A stretch of DNA of 64,000 bases from Advenella mandrilli (GCF_016595155.1 NZ_JAENGP010000011.1:1-64000), one strand, 5' to 3'; shown: positions 17,061-24,379, counted from the first letter of the stretch. Notes: generated from the letters alone by a model not told the origin. Numbers and translations are program-made.

Positions 17061-17280
17061 AATTGCTTGTATTGTTTGAGGATGCTTGATTTTGGTTGAA
17101 TTTGATTGTTTATGATTGAATATTATTTGAATTTGATTGTTTTAAGGTTGTTTTTATTTGATTTTATGTTGTTTATAGTTGTATTTAATTTATTTGTTAT
17201 TGAATTTAGTTGATTTGTAATTGCATTTGGTTGATTTTTGATTGAAAATGATTGATATGTTTAATTTTATTGTTTTAATC
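17061..17280 (+). repeat. Cytosine-depleted T/G-rich tract with TTGATT-type repeats
   Basis: The plus strand has no C from 17086 to 17223 (138 bases) and only four in the 220 bp shown. Motifs such as TTGATT, GATTG and TTGTTT recur, and 'TGAATTTGATTGTTT' occurs twice (17097-17111 and 17128-17142). It lies between the candidate nic site and the TraK-like gene, where RP4 has its TraK-binding region. A role as accessory-protein binding array, or as single-stranded DNA unable to form G-C hairpins, is inference. Confidence 0.7.
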
Positions 17281-17287
17281 AGAAATT

Positions 17288-17674
17288 ATGATTTCAGCAG
17301 ATGACTTTTTAAAAGAACGAAACCAAATTCAAGGCAAAGGCAAACTTCTCAAATTTAAAAATGACATACTGAAACTGAGAAAAGCAGGTTTAACATTGTC
17401 TGAAATTTGTGATTTTCTTGAACAAAATAATGTCTCCTCTTCGATTGAAGCGGTAAGGGTTTTTTGTAAAAAACATTCTGCTAGCTTCGAGTCCACCATC
17501 ACACCACCGAAAAATAATAAAGTAGAGTTAGTAAAGCCTGCTACAGAAAAAAGATCTGTAAAGTCTGTGGTGCCGGACACCACAACAGTTAAGCCAGAAA
17601 GTTCCAAATCAAAGTCAGATTGGACGCCGCCATCCTGGGCACCAAAAGACTTAAATCTTGATGACTATATTTAA
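17288..17674 (+). CDS. Small TraK-like putative oriT-binding protein
   Basis: A 128-residue protein with two parts. Residues 1-65 are basic and helical, with a helix-turn-helix-like stretch 'LRKAGLTLSEICDFLEQNN' and 'SIEAVRVFCKKH'. This resembles the pattern in plasmid TraK-type proteins (D-x2-x-A-G-x2-x2-I-[WC]-x2-L). Residues 70-128 form a low-complexity Lys/Ser/Thr/Pro tail ending in an acidic 'LNLDDYI'. Its place right after the candidate oriT, 9 bp before the next gene, supports an accessory role at oriT. An alternative is an antitoxin for the downstream ADP-ribosyltransferase-like protein. Family assignment is tentative. Confidence 0.5.
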   Translation: MISADDFLKERNQIQGKGKLLKFKNDILKLRKAGLTLSEICDFLEQNNVSSSIEAVRVFCKKHSASFESTITPPKNNKVELVKPATEKRSVKSVVPDTTTVKPESSKSKSDWTPPSWAPKDLNLDDYI

Positions 17675-17682
17675 GAATAATT

Positions 17683-18393
17683 ATGCTGACTGAAATTCAC
17701 TCTGAGCTTTACCATGGTACGGCTGAATACTTTGATTCTTTCCGAGAGCCAGGCATTAGGAGAGATCGAGGAGCAGGGTATGATCACCAGGGAAGAGCAG
17801 TTTACCTAACTAGTGATCCAAACGGATATGGTCGTTTTTTTGCACGAGAATCTTCAGCAAAATTGGTAGTTAAGTTGCAAGCACAGAAAAAATACAAAGA
17901 AGCGGAAAAACTCTACGTTTCAGATGGAGTAGTTTTGTCAGTAAAAGTGAATGAAGGTGCTCGTATATTGGATATTACTCAGGCACCTGATTCTATTAGG
18001 GCATTGTTTGATAGTAGCGTAGGAAATGAGGGAGTTGGTCACCAATTACGTCAGGCTGTTTTAGAAGCAGGTTTTGACGGCATTGCTTTTAAAGAACCTA
18101 ACTTTCCTGAAGGATGGGAAGTTGCTCATAACGCTATGACAGTGGTTGTATATAACCATAGTCAATTAACAATTACTGGCTGTAAAGAGGCAGATTTGTA
18201 TGAGTTGCCTTCAGGGTGGGCACTACGTGAAGATAGCGGATCAAGACAATCAGAGCCAGTATTTGATAAATTTGATAATAAAACCTTTACTGATGAGATG
18301 TTCGAGGAGGCCCGTCGAGCGATTTTGGCAAACTTGAATGATCAGCGTCGAAGTGAAGTGCAAATTGAGTTTTCCCCTGGACTTGAAGATTAA
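17683..18393 (+). CDS. Putative ADP-ribosyltransferase-fold protein
   Basis: A 236-residue soluble protein. The N-terminal part has a pattern typical of ART folds in polyvalent and toxin proteins: 'LYHGTAEYFDSF' (H near residue 10), then 'GRAVYLTSDPNGYGRFFA' around 37-54 and 'GFDGIAFKEPN' near 127-137. These would form the NAD-binding core, but I cannot identify a confident catalytic glutamate. The last ~45 residues are an acidic, helical tail. It follows the TraK-like gene by 8 bp and so is in its operon, close to the predicted leading end of transferred DNA. It could modify recipient targets early in transfer, or be a toxin. Function is inferred from fold pattern only. Confidence 0.5.
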   Translation: MLTEIHSELYHGTAEYFDSFREPGIRRDRGAGYDHQGRAVYLTSDPNGYGRFFARESSAKLVVKLQAQKKYKEAEKLYVSDGVVLSVKVNEGARILDITQAPDSIRALFDSSVGNEGVGHQLRQAVLEAGFDGIAFKEPNFPEGWEVAHNAMTVVVYNHSQLTITGCKEADLYELPSGWALREDSGSRQSEPVFDKFDNKTFTDEMFEEARRAILANLNDQRRSEVQIEFSPGLED

Positions 18394-18453
18394 TCTGATT
18401 TGTAAATTCAAGCAGACCCCCTAACCAACCTGTCTGTAAAAAGTGGCATAATA

Positions 18454-18473
18454 TACTGTATAAATAAACAGTA
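18454..18473 (+). promoter_or_regulatory. LexA box upstream of umuDC
   Basis: The site TACTGTATAAATAAACAGTA contains CTG-N10-CAG at 18456-18471, matching the LexA operator CTGTATATAAATACAG. It sits 10 bp before the umuD start and overlaps the likely promoter, so the operon should be induced by DNA damage or by single-stranded DNA during conjugation. Confidence 0.85.
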
Positions 18474-18482
18474 TATTAAATC

Positions 18483-18911
18483 ATGAATATTCCTTCAGAA
18501 CTTTTACCGCTTGCTTCTAGCCCTGTAGCTATTAGGAAAATAGACGCCAAAACTCCAGCTGGGTTTCCTTCTCCGGCCCAGGATATGGCCGTTAATCGGA
18601 TAGACATTGGTGAAATCCTGGTCAAGCACCCAACGTCCACCTATTACATGTGCGTCAAGGGTAACTCCATGGTGGAAGCAGGCATTGAAGATGGTGATCA
18701 TCTCATTGTGGACCGCTCCCTTACCGCCAGGCATAACCACATTGTGATTGCCGAAATTAACGGAGAGGTCACGGTTAAGCGTTTGTTCAGCCGCAACGGC
18801 ATTATCCGGCTAAAGGCGGCCAATGCCACTTACCCGGATATTGCACCCGAGCCAGGCCAGGAATGGACAATTTGGGGAGTGGTAACGCATGTTATCAAAG
18901 ACCTTATATGA
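18483..18911 (+). CDS. umuD: UmuD-like SOS mutagenesis protein (S24 peptidase)
   Basis: A 142-residue UmuD/ImpA-type protein that self-cleaves with RecA filaments to give the active partner of DNA polymerase V. The cleavage site is probably A26-G27 ('TPAGFPSP'). The Ser-Lys dyad is S62 in 'KGNSMVEAG' and K99 in 'VTVKRLF'. Length is normal and there is no DNA-binding domain, which separates it from LexA. It overlaps umuC by four bases (ATGA) and is preceded by a LexA box. On plasmids and ICEs such operons help repair and replicate incoming DNA. Confidence 0.93.
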   Translation: MNIPSELLPLASSPVAIRKIDAKTPAGFPSPAQDMAVNRIDIGEILVKHPTSTYYMCVKGNSMVEAGIEDGDHLIVDRSLTARHNHIVIAEINGEVTVKRLFSRNGIIRLKAANATYPDIAPEPGQEWTIWGVVTHVIKDLI

Positions 18912-20182
18912 CCTTCGCACTGATTGACGGCAATTGTTTTTATTGCTCCTGTGAGCGTGTTTTTCGTCCTTCCCTCAAGGGCAAGCCTTTAATTGTCTTA
19001 AGCAATAACGACGGCTGTGCCATTGCGCGAACCGATGAGGCCAAAGCCTTAGGGATTAAAATGGGCGATCCTTGGTTTAGGCTCAGGCATCTTGAAAACT
19101 CCCGTGGCCTAGTGGCGCTGTCGGCCAATTTTCCTCTGTATGGTGATATGTCAGACCGCATGATGACGGTTGTTGGGCGATTTTCACCCAAACAGGAAGT
19201 TTATTCAATTGATGAAAGTTTTATTGATTTATCCGGTTTTAACGTGGATTTGGCTGAATATGGCCAACGTATCCGGGCTGAAGTATTACGCGATACCGGT
19301 ATTCCAACCTGTGTGGGTATAGGTTCAACCAAAACGCTGGCCAAGCTGGCTAATCATATTGCAAAAAAACAGCCCAAGTGGAAGGGCGTTTGTGATCTTA
19401 CCCAATTGAATCGTTATGAACTGGCTGCGCTGATGCAAAGTATTGATGCCAAAGAAGTATGGGGTATAGGGAGAAAAATATCTAAGCGGTTAGAGGAAAT
19501 GGGGGTGCATACTGTACTGGATTTGGCCAAAGTGAATCCCGATGCAGCCCGGGCGGAATTTTCTATTGTCACTAGTAAAACCATTCAGGAATTGCGGGGT
19601 ATTTCACGTTTAGAACTGGAAGAAATGGTGGTGCCAAAAAAACAGATTATTTCTTCCCGCTCTTTTGGTTTTCCCATGACTGATTTTTTACAATTGCAAA
19701 GTGCTTTGTCAGAATTTATAGCCATTGCTTGCAACAAATTAAGGTCCCAAAATTCCATTGCAGGCTGCATGCAAATTTTTATTACCACTAGTCCCTTTGA
19801 TAAGGATAGGCAATATGGGAATAGCAGAATGGTGATACCGCCTTGTCCAACCGCAGATAACCAGATTTTTACCAAGTATGCCCTGAAAGCCCTAGAAGCC
19901 ATTTGGCGTCCCGGCTATAAATACAAAAAAGCTGGTGTGATGTTAATGGACATTTTGCCGTCACAACCAGTTCAGGGTGAGCTGTGTTTGGGGTATCCAG
20001 AGCAGGAAAAGCGGGCACAATTAATGGCAACGCTGGATAAGATCAATGCCAATTTCGGACGTGGTACTGTAAAAACGGGTAGTATTGGTTTTCATGAAAG
20101 AGAGCATTGGTATATGCGACAGGAACGAAAAAGCCCAAGCTACACCACCAATTGGTTGGAGGTGCCCATTGCCCGGGCTTGA
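18908..20182 (+). CDS. umuC: UmuC-like Y-family DNA polymerase V catalytic subunit
   Basis: A 424-residue translesion polymerase. It begins 'MTFALIDGNCFYCSCERVF', with the first catalytic aspartate at D7, and has the palm motif 'YSIDESFIDLSG' with the D-E pair. Family-typical 'CVGIGSTKTLAKLANHIAK' and a C-terminal domain ending before a beta-clamp-type region are also seen. I start it at 18908, overlapping the umuD stop, instead of the in-frame ATG at 18863. It forms the LexA-controlled umuDC pair. No damage to active-site residues is seen. Confidence 0.95.
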   Translation: MTFALIDGNCFYCSCERVFRPSLKGKPLIVLSNNDGCAIARTDEAKALGIKMGDPWFRLRHLENSRGLVALSANFPLYGDMSDRMMTVVGRFSPKQEVYSIDESFIDLSGFNVDLAEYGQRIRAEVLRDTGIPTCVGIGSTKTLAKLANHIAKKQPKWKGVCDLTQLNRYELAALMQSIDAKEVWGIGRKISKRLEEMGVHTVLDLAKVNPDAARAEFSIVTSKTIQELRGISRLELEEMVVPKKQIISSRSFGFPMTDFLQLQSALSEFIAIACNKLRSQNSIAGCMQIFITTSPFDKDRQYGNSRMVIPPCPTADNQIFTKYALKALEAIWRPGYKYKKAGVMLMDILPSQPVQGELCLGYPEQEKRAQLMATLDKINANFGRGTVKTGSIGFHEREHWYMRQERKSPSYTTNWLEVPIARA

Positions 20183-20226
20183 GGTTTTTGTCATGTAAAC
20201 AGTAGATATGGTGCGTAGAATTCAAA

Positions 20227-21240
20227 TTAGAAAATAATAAACCCCCGATCTTCAGGCTCCCATTCGTGTATTGCAGCCTGTTTTGCCAGATTGTATTGGT
20301 TTTGGAGAAAGTCTTTGCGTTTCTGTTCATTGTTACCAGTTTGCAAGATTAGGGTTTCTCGCAACGGCAAATGACTATTAATGAAATATTCGTTTCGTTT
20401 ATGTAATCTAGATAACAACTTAACGCTTGGTACTTTTGCAAATTTGCCATCAGCACCACGATTGCACTCGGCGCAGGCGAGCACTAAATTCCATACGCCA
20501 TCTATATTATTAACAATATCTCGCAGCATCCAAGGAAAAAAATGATCAACGTCAGCCAGGTTAGGAGAACTTGGTTCAACACTAATACTGTCATGACAAT
20601 AAAAGCAATGCCCTTTTTGATAACCATTTAAACTATCCCTGCAGCTGCTTATATTTACGCGACGTTCTTTGTCGGTTGTAAACAGCAACTTGAGATCTTG
20701 GTCATATTGAACGCCAATCAAATTGTGAGAGATTCCCAACTTCCATCCATGTTCAACCAGACGCCAACGAGCTTCGGTTTCATTTTTAAAACTTTCAAAT
20801 TGCATACTTTCAGAAAGATTGAAAAAATTATCCGTTAAACGAATTCCTTTGTGAGTTTTGCGTTCATCAATAAAAAAACGATTAGAAATTTCTTGATTGT
20901 TAACAACATGAAAAGCATCAATTACGTTAATAAAACCAAGTTTCATCGTGGCGGAAATTAATGTATCTTGACTGATTGTGCCTTTGTTATAAGATAAACA
21001 ATGATCAATAAATTTGCTCGAATTGGACGTTACTTGTTTTGGTGAGTGCTTTAAATGTTCACAAATATGACGGCTGAATGGTTCTGCCAATTCCTCTAAT
21101 GTTATCAATTCATTAGACACCTTTTTAAGTTCATATAACGATCGTGCTAATGCGAATTTATACGAAGCAACGTTACGACCAAATAAAATGATGGCTCGCC
21201 AATAGTTTTCTAGAGAGGGATCAACTTGATAAAATTCCAT
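20227..21240 (-). CDS. HNH endonuclease-domain protein
   Basis: A 337-residue protein with a helical N-terminal half and a C-terminal HNH domain. The zinc/metal-binding pattern is 'CFYCHD', then 'DVDHFFPWMLRD', then 'NLVLACAECNRGADGK'. HNH proteins of this build are often defence or homing-like nucleases, but the target is unknown. It stands convergent to umuC with a 44-bp gap. Its N-terminal ~65 residues match the broken gene at 840-1035, next to the other integrase, so this family seems to be a recurrent passenger of tRNA-Leu islands. No partner methylase or immunity protein is adjacent. Confidence 0.8.
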   Translation of the reverse strand: MEFYQVDPSLENYWRAIILFGRNVASYKFALARSLYELKKVSNELITLEELAEPFSRHICEHLKHSPKQVTSNSSKFIDHCLSYNKGTISQDTLISATMKLGFINVIDAFHVVNNQEISNRFFIDERKTHKGIRLTDNFFNLSESMQFESFKNETEARWRLVEHGWKLGISHNLIGVQYDQDLKLLFTTDKERRVNISSCRDSLNGYQKGHCFYCHDSISVEPSSPNLADVDHFFPWMLRDIVNNIDGVWNLVLACAECNRGADGKFAKVPSVKLLSRLHKRNEYFINSHLPLRETLILQTGNNEQKRKDFLQNQYNLAKQAAIHEWEPEDRGFIIF

Positions 21241-21386
21241 ATCAAACCAGGTGGTAATTGGTTGTCTGCTTTATTTAAATAAATATTATTTTAAGCATAT
21301 CATGCCATTGAGAATTGAAGAGAGCTGACAGTTATTTGGTTGGAACTCTTTTGTTAATGGCCATTGACATCTTTCAACTGGCAAGA

Positions 21387-21560
21387 CTAATTTAATTTTA
21401 ATTTGATAGACGAAATCAATGAATTTCCTAACCAGCCATAAAAACTGAGTATTAGTTCATCGCTTGGCGCGCTTGTGATGCTGTATGCATGAATGACGGC
21501 CAATTCAAAAAGCTGAGATGCAGTCTCTTCATCAATTAACTTAAGAATATTTAATTTCAT
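21387..21560 (-). CDS. Possible small protein, unknown (frame open further upstream)
   Basis: On the minus strand a frame runs open for about 104 codons, from just after a TGA near 21699 to a TAG at 21387-21389. The first ATG in it is at 21560, giving 57 residues that include 'KLIDEETASQLFELAVIHAY' and 'DELILSFYGWLGNSL'. The composition looks coding (amphipathic helices, few rare residues). No ribosome site is obvious and the upstream half has no standard start, so it may be the 3' part of a decayed gene. It fills most of the gap between the HNH and SRAP genes. No family is recognised. Confidence 0.35.
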   Translation of the reverse strand: MKLNILKLIDEETASQLFELAVIHAYSITSAPSDELILSFYGWLGNSLISSIKLKLN

Positions 21561-21691
21561 CCAGAGAGTATGGATTAATTTTTTATTTGATGAAATTCGT
21601 AATTTCCGATGATGATAAATTTGTAGACGTCTTGTTGATTTTTTTTTAAATTCAGCAATATTGGCTTTTAGATCTCTAGATCAGGACATGC

Positions 21692-22330
21692 CTATTGTTT
21701 GTTGGATATGAGATACTTGCCTTCGTTTTTGACATTACCCACCGCTTTATTGGCCTCATGAAACTGCATTTTTTCAGAGGAATATTGTCCGGTTATTTGT
21801 CTTAATAGCGCATTGTTGTCATTGGTAGCTTTCAACCAGTCTCCATAAGAGGCTGGTTCAAGAATGACAGGCATCCGGTCATGAATTTCTTTAGTCAAGG
21901 CATTTGCGCTGGTGGTTAAAATAGTAAAGTTCGGGATCTCTTCATAGTATTCAAGAAGACCAGCAAATCCAAAAAGGCCACTCCTCGGGTAAATAAAGTA
22001 TGGTTGCTTTCCTGCAGCTGTGGTTTTCCATTCGTAGTAACCGCTTGCAGGGACAATAATTCTAGATCTTTTCCATGCATTCCTGAAAAAAGGTTTTTCA
22101 GCTGCGGTTTCCACTTTAGCGTTAATAGGCTGTGGCATAGCTTCAGTGGCCCAGGAGGGCTTCAAACCCCAAATGGCATGTAGTAGGCTGGGTTTTCCAT
22201 TAATTTCCTTGATGACAGGTGCTATTTGGTGTGGAGCAATGTTGTATCGTTCCGGCATTTGTATGTCTGAATCTATATTGAATTGATTGTGCAGGTTTTT
22301 AAATTCAAACAGGGCATATCTTCCACACAT
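21692..22330 (-). CDS. yedK: SOS-response-associated peptidase (SRAP, YedK/HMCES-like)
   Basis: A 212-residue SRAP protein that protects abasic sites in single-stranded DNA by forming a thiazolidine link through Cys2. The catalytic cysteine follows the start ('MCGRYALF'), the structural/catalytic glutamate lies in 'SGYYEWK' and the histidine in 'EIHDRMPVIL'. Length is normal for the family. It would suit an element that spends time as single-stranded DNA during transfer. It is near umuDC but on the other strand and without a visible LexA box. The replication-origin region lies upstream. Confidence 0.93.
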   Translation of the reverse strand: MCGRYALFEFKNLHNQFNIDSDIQMPERYNIAPHQIAPVIKEINGKPSLLHAIWGLKPSWATEAMPQPINAKVETAAEKPFFRNAWKRSRIIVPASGYYEWKTTAAGKQPYFIYPRSGLFGFAGLLEYYEEIPNFTILTTSANALTKEIHDRMPVILEPASYGDWLKATNDNNALLRQITGQYSSEKMQFHEANKAVGNVKNEGKYLISNKQ

Positions 22331-22624
22331 TGTTGCCTCGCGATGTAATTAAGTTAACAACAATTATTAAGCCTGGTTCATCTTGTCAATCTAAAAATAG
22401 TGATTATTCTTACAGGTGTTTGGTTGTTGGTAAACAAGATAATAAGTAAGGGTAGTTGATTGGTAACAGGACAGGGTCAGGTTAAATGATAGCTGTTTGA
22501 GTATTTTTTGATCAATGTACACCAGTTAAGCTATTTGTTATTTACTTGTATATTACTTGCCAAAAATAATTTCTACGTAACTTACTGATTATAAGAAACA
22601 AAAATCTATTTATTCATGTTTTTG

Positions 22625-22745
22625 CGTGACCGATCTTACGTAATACCGTGACCGATCTTACGTGGATATCTTTTTGAGAAGCTCTTGAAAACGTTGCTGC
22701 ATATAGCATTGAGCCATTTTGAAATATGCGTGACCGATCTTACGT
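22625..22745. repeat. Three iterons of a plasmid-type replication origin
   Basis: The 17-bp sequence CGTGACCGATCTTACGT occurs exactly at 22625-22641, 22647-22663 and 22729-22745. The first two start 22 bp apart, about two helical turns. They sit just beyond the 3' end of the repA-like gene in an AT-rich setting, as expected for Rep-binding iterons of an oriV. A partial 'CTACGTAAC' occurs near 22573. Confidence 0.85.
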
Positions 22746-22783
22746 GGAGAAAAAGAAAAATCCACAAACTTATGAACAGATTT

Positions 22784-22792
22784 TGTGGATAA
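22784..22792 (-). promoter_or_regulatory. DnaA box of the putative oriV
   Basis: TGTGGATAA is the exact complement of the consensus DnaA box TTATCCACA. It lies 39 bp from the last iteron and directly touches the repA stop codon. Together with the iterons this supports a functional origin that recruits the host initiator. Confidence 0.7.
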
Positions 22793-23719
22793 TTATTGTT
22801 TGATTCTGGCCAGGTTATTTGATGCCCGATGGATGTGTAGTTTTGCTGATCTTAGAATTAAAAAGCATTCATCGTGATCAATGCAATTGGCAATTTCAGG
22901 ATAGAAAAGAATAACTTCTTTTAGGCGAATTAAAAATTTATGCCTAAAATCGCGCAGAGCCTGTTGCTCAATTTTTTTCTGATTGTTGGCAGTTAGTTTT
23001 TTACTATTTGACCCGTAGCCAGAACCAAACTGGGCTTGTAGGGCTTTCCAAGGTATTTTTACCTGAGGTTGTTTTTTCATTCGAAGTAGGAAAATACGAT
23101 AAATTAACCAGGCATAAATATCCATTGCAAGAGGGGACTTTTTAAGCGCTTGCATTACTCTTAAATCGAGTGGCACTGGTGCTTGGGTGATCTCATCATA
23201 GAACTCGTTTGTGAGCATGATTTGCCCACCCCAAACCGGTTTGTCAGTTGTTTTGTCCCAGCATAATACGGCCTTTTTAGCGATCAGAATGTTATCAACC
23301 ATGAATTTATCGTTATCAGAATATTCGATACTAATCAGTGATGAAAATAATCGCCTGGCTTGCTCATCCAATTGCTTGATATAGTAACCAGTGTTTTGCA
23401 TGCCTAACATCCTTAAGAATTCGGCCTGTGAAGAACCGATATTTAGAATTGGACTTTGGGTTTTCACTGCTTGTGTGCATATCCAAGTTAATAGTAGTCT
23501 TGGAATTGAACCGTACGGCAATCCAATTTTGGGTTTTCCTGTAATCGATAAAGTTGTTAATCCGTTAGTTCTCTCGTAATAGTTCGTTTTGGGATCAGAA
23601 TGGGGTATTGAGCTTTGAGCAAGCGTGCGTGCTAAAAAACCGATCATGCCGGTTTCTTTTGCTGCCTCTCGTTGGATCAGAACAGCTGTATTGATAAGGC
23701 TGTCCTGACGTTTAGTCAT
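22793..23719 (-). CDS. repA: Plasmid-type replication initiator (RepA family)
   Basis: A 308-residue initiator of the plasmid RepA_C type found in broad-host-range plasmids. Recognisable blocks are 'GKPKIGLPYGSIPRLLLTWICTQ', shown here only in part ('LPYGSIPRLLLTWI'), 'SQAEFLRMLG', and the winged-helix C-terminal region 'MDIYAWLIYR' followed by 'IPWKALQAQFG'. It should bind the nearby iterons. The start overlaps the preceding HTH gene by eight bases, so the two share a message driven from the promoter near 23930-23958. A replicating intermediate would let the excised ICE persist. Assignment is by family resemblance; an ICE carrying it would be autonomous for part of its cycle. Confidence 0.85.
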   Translation of the reverse strand: MTKRQDSLINTAVLIQREAAKETGMIGFLARTLAQSSIPHSDPKTNYYERTNGLTTLSITGKPKIGLPYGSIPRLLLTWICTQAVKTQSPILNIGSSQAEFLRMLGMQNTGYYIKQLDEQARRLFSSLISIEYSDNDKFMVDNILIAKKAVLCWDKTTDKPVWGGQIMLTNEFYDEITQAPVPLDLRVMQALKKSPLAMDIYAWLIYRIFLLRMKKQPQVKIPWKALQAQFGSGYGSNSKKLTANNQKKIEQQALRDFRHKFLIRLKEVILFYPEIANCIDHDECFLILRSAKLHIHRASNNLARIKQ

Positions 23720-23912
23720 TTTTTACTATGTTATCTGGGTGAGGAATTTTTTCAGGATCCATATAATGAAATGCCAGCATCCAGGATCTAGGAATTTCAT
23801 TATTTTTTACCCATTGTGAAATTCTACCTTTACTTAAACGTGTGATAGTTAATACTTTTTGAGCACCTCCCAGAGTTTGAATGATTTTTTTTGCGTCCAT
23901 TTTTTGTTTCAC
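23712..23912 (-). CDS. Small Cro/YdaS-like HTH regulator upstream of repA
   Basis: A 66-residue protein with a helix-turn-helix of Cro/YdaS type ('AQKVLTITRLSKGRISQWVKN'), ending in an acidic, proline-containing tail. It lies first in the rep operon, overlaps repA by eight bases, and is divergent from the repressor at 24005. This resembles a phage-like bistable switch. It probably binds the same GTTTAGAA operators. DNA-binding fold is clear; the target is inferred. Confidence 0.75.
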   Translation of the reverse strand: MKQKMDAKKIIQTLGGAQKVLTITRLSKGRISQWVKNNEIPRSWMLAFHYMDPEKIPHPDNIVKND

Positions 23913-23929
23913 TTATTAATCCATACAAA

Positions 23930-23971
23930 AGTTTAGAGTTTTCTAAACTTGAGGTCAAGAATTTTCTAAAC
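23930..23971 (-). promoter_or_regulatory. Leftward promoter/operator module (rep side)
   Basis: Read on the minus strand there is TTGACC (23953-23958), a 17-bp spacer, then TAAACT (23930-23935), a good sigma-70 promoter pointing into the HTH-repA operon. The operator GTTTAGAG-TT-TTCTAAAC (23931-23948) covers the -10 region, and a half-operator (23958-23971) covers the -35 region. The whole 41-bp unit is an inverted copy, with two differences, of 24519-24559. Confidence 0.75.
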
Positions 23972-24004
23972 CACAGACGAGCAATAGTTGTGTTTAATTA
24001 GGAT

Positions 24005-24379
24005 ATGGATAAAAGATATATGATTCGCCGAACTAGGTTACGCCAGCTCATTGATGAAAGAGCTGACGGAGTCATTGTTCGCTTTGCGGAAATGTATGAG
24101 TATTCAAAGTCCCAAATTGGTCAGTACTTATCAACCACATATAACAATGGTAAAAGCATAGGGGATAAAGCAGCCAGGGCTATTGAACAAAGGCTGGGCT
24201 TAGAACCTTTGTGGTTAGATGGGGATCAACATTCAGTTGAAACTAAAGATTGGCCTTTTATTGTTTCTTATGATGATTACATGTCATTGAGTGAACAAGA
24301 TAAAAATGAAGTCAATACGTTGTTAAAACTTAAAGTAGATGCTGCCAATTCTCAAAAAACAGTAAAAAAAACTGCTTGA
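24005..24379 (+). CDS. HTH repressor controlling replication and transfer (CI-like)
   Basis: A 124-residue regulator. The N-terminal helix-turn-helix domain resembles XRE/CI type ('RFAEMYEYSKSQIGQYLS'), followed by 'GKSIGDKAARAIEQRLGL', a common ending of this domain in phage-like repressors. The C-terminal part is short, with no S24 peptidase dyad, so it would not self-cleave in the SOS response. Mirror-image promoter/operator modules flank the gene on both sides, which suggests that it (or the divergent HTH protein) represses both the rep and tra operons. Start ATG at 24005 follows TTAGGAT. Confidence 0.75.
   Translation: MDKRYMIRRTRLRQLIDERADGVIVRFAEMYEYSKSQIGQYLSTTYNNGKSIGDKAARAIEQRLGLEPLWLDGDQHSVETKDWPFIVSYDDYMSLSEQDKNEVNTLLKLKVDAANSQKTVKKTA

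Larger units (their letters stand above)
16788..17287. other. Gene-free region containing candidate oriT
   Basis: About 500 bp without a gene. It contains a 7-bp inverted repeat (TTGTTCT ... AGAACAA, about 16911-16949) with overlapping 'TCTAAAAGA' copies, then an RP4-like nic region, then a long C-free T/G-rich tract up to the next start codon. Separate entries describe the last two. Confidence 0.6.

Noticed and set aside
17061-17280. A CRISPR array or tandem satellite in the T/G-rich tract
   Set aside because: Repeats are short and irregular, there are no constant spacers, and no cas genes occur in the window.
18863-18907. UmuC with a 15-residue N-terminal extension
   Set aside because: The family begins at 'MTFALIDGNCF', and the ATG at 18908 overlaps the umuD stop as ATGA.
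24005-24379. SOS-cleavable LexA/CI-type repressor
   Set aside because: The C-terminal part is too short and lacks a Ser-Lys peptidase dyad, so direct RecA-dependent self-cleavage is unlikely.
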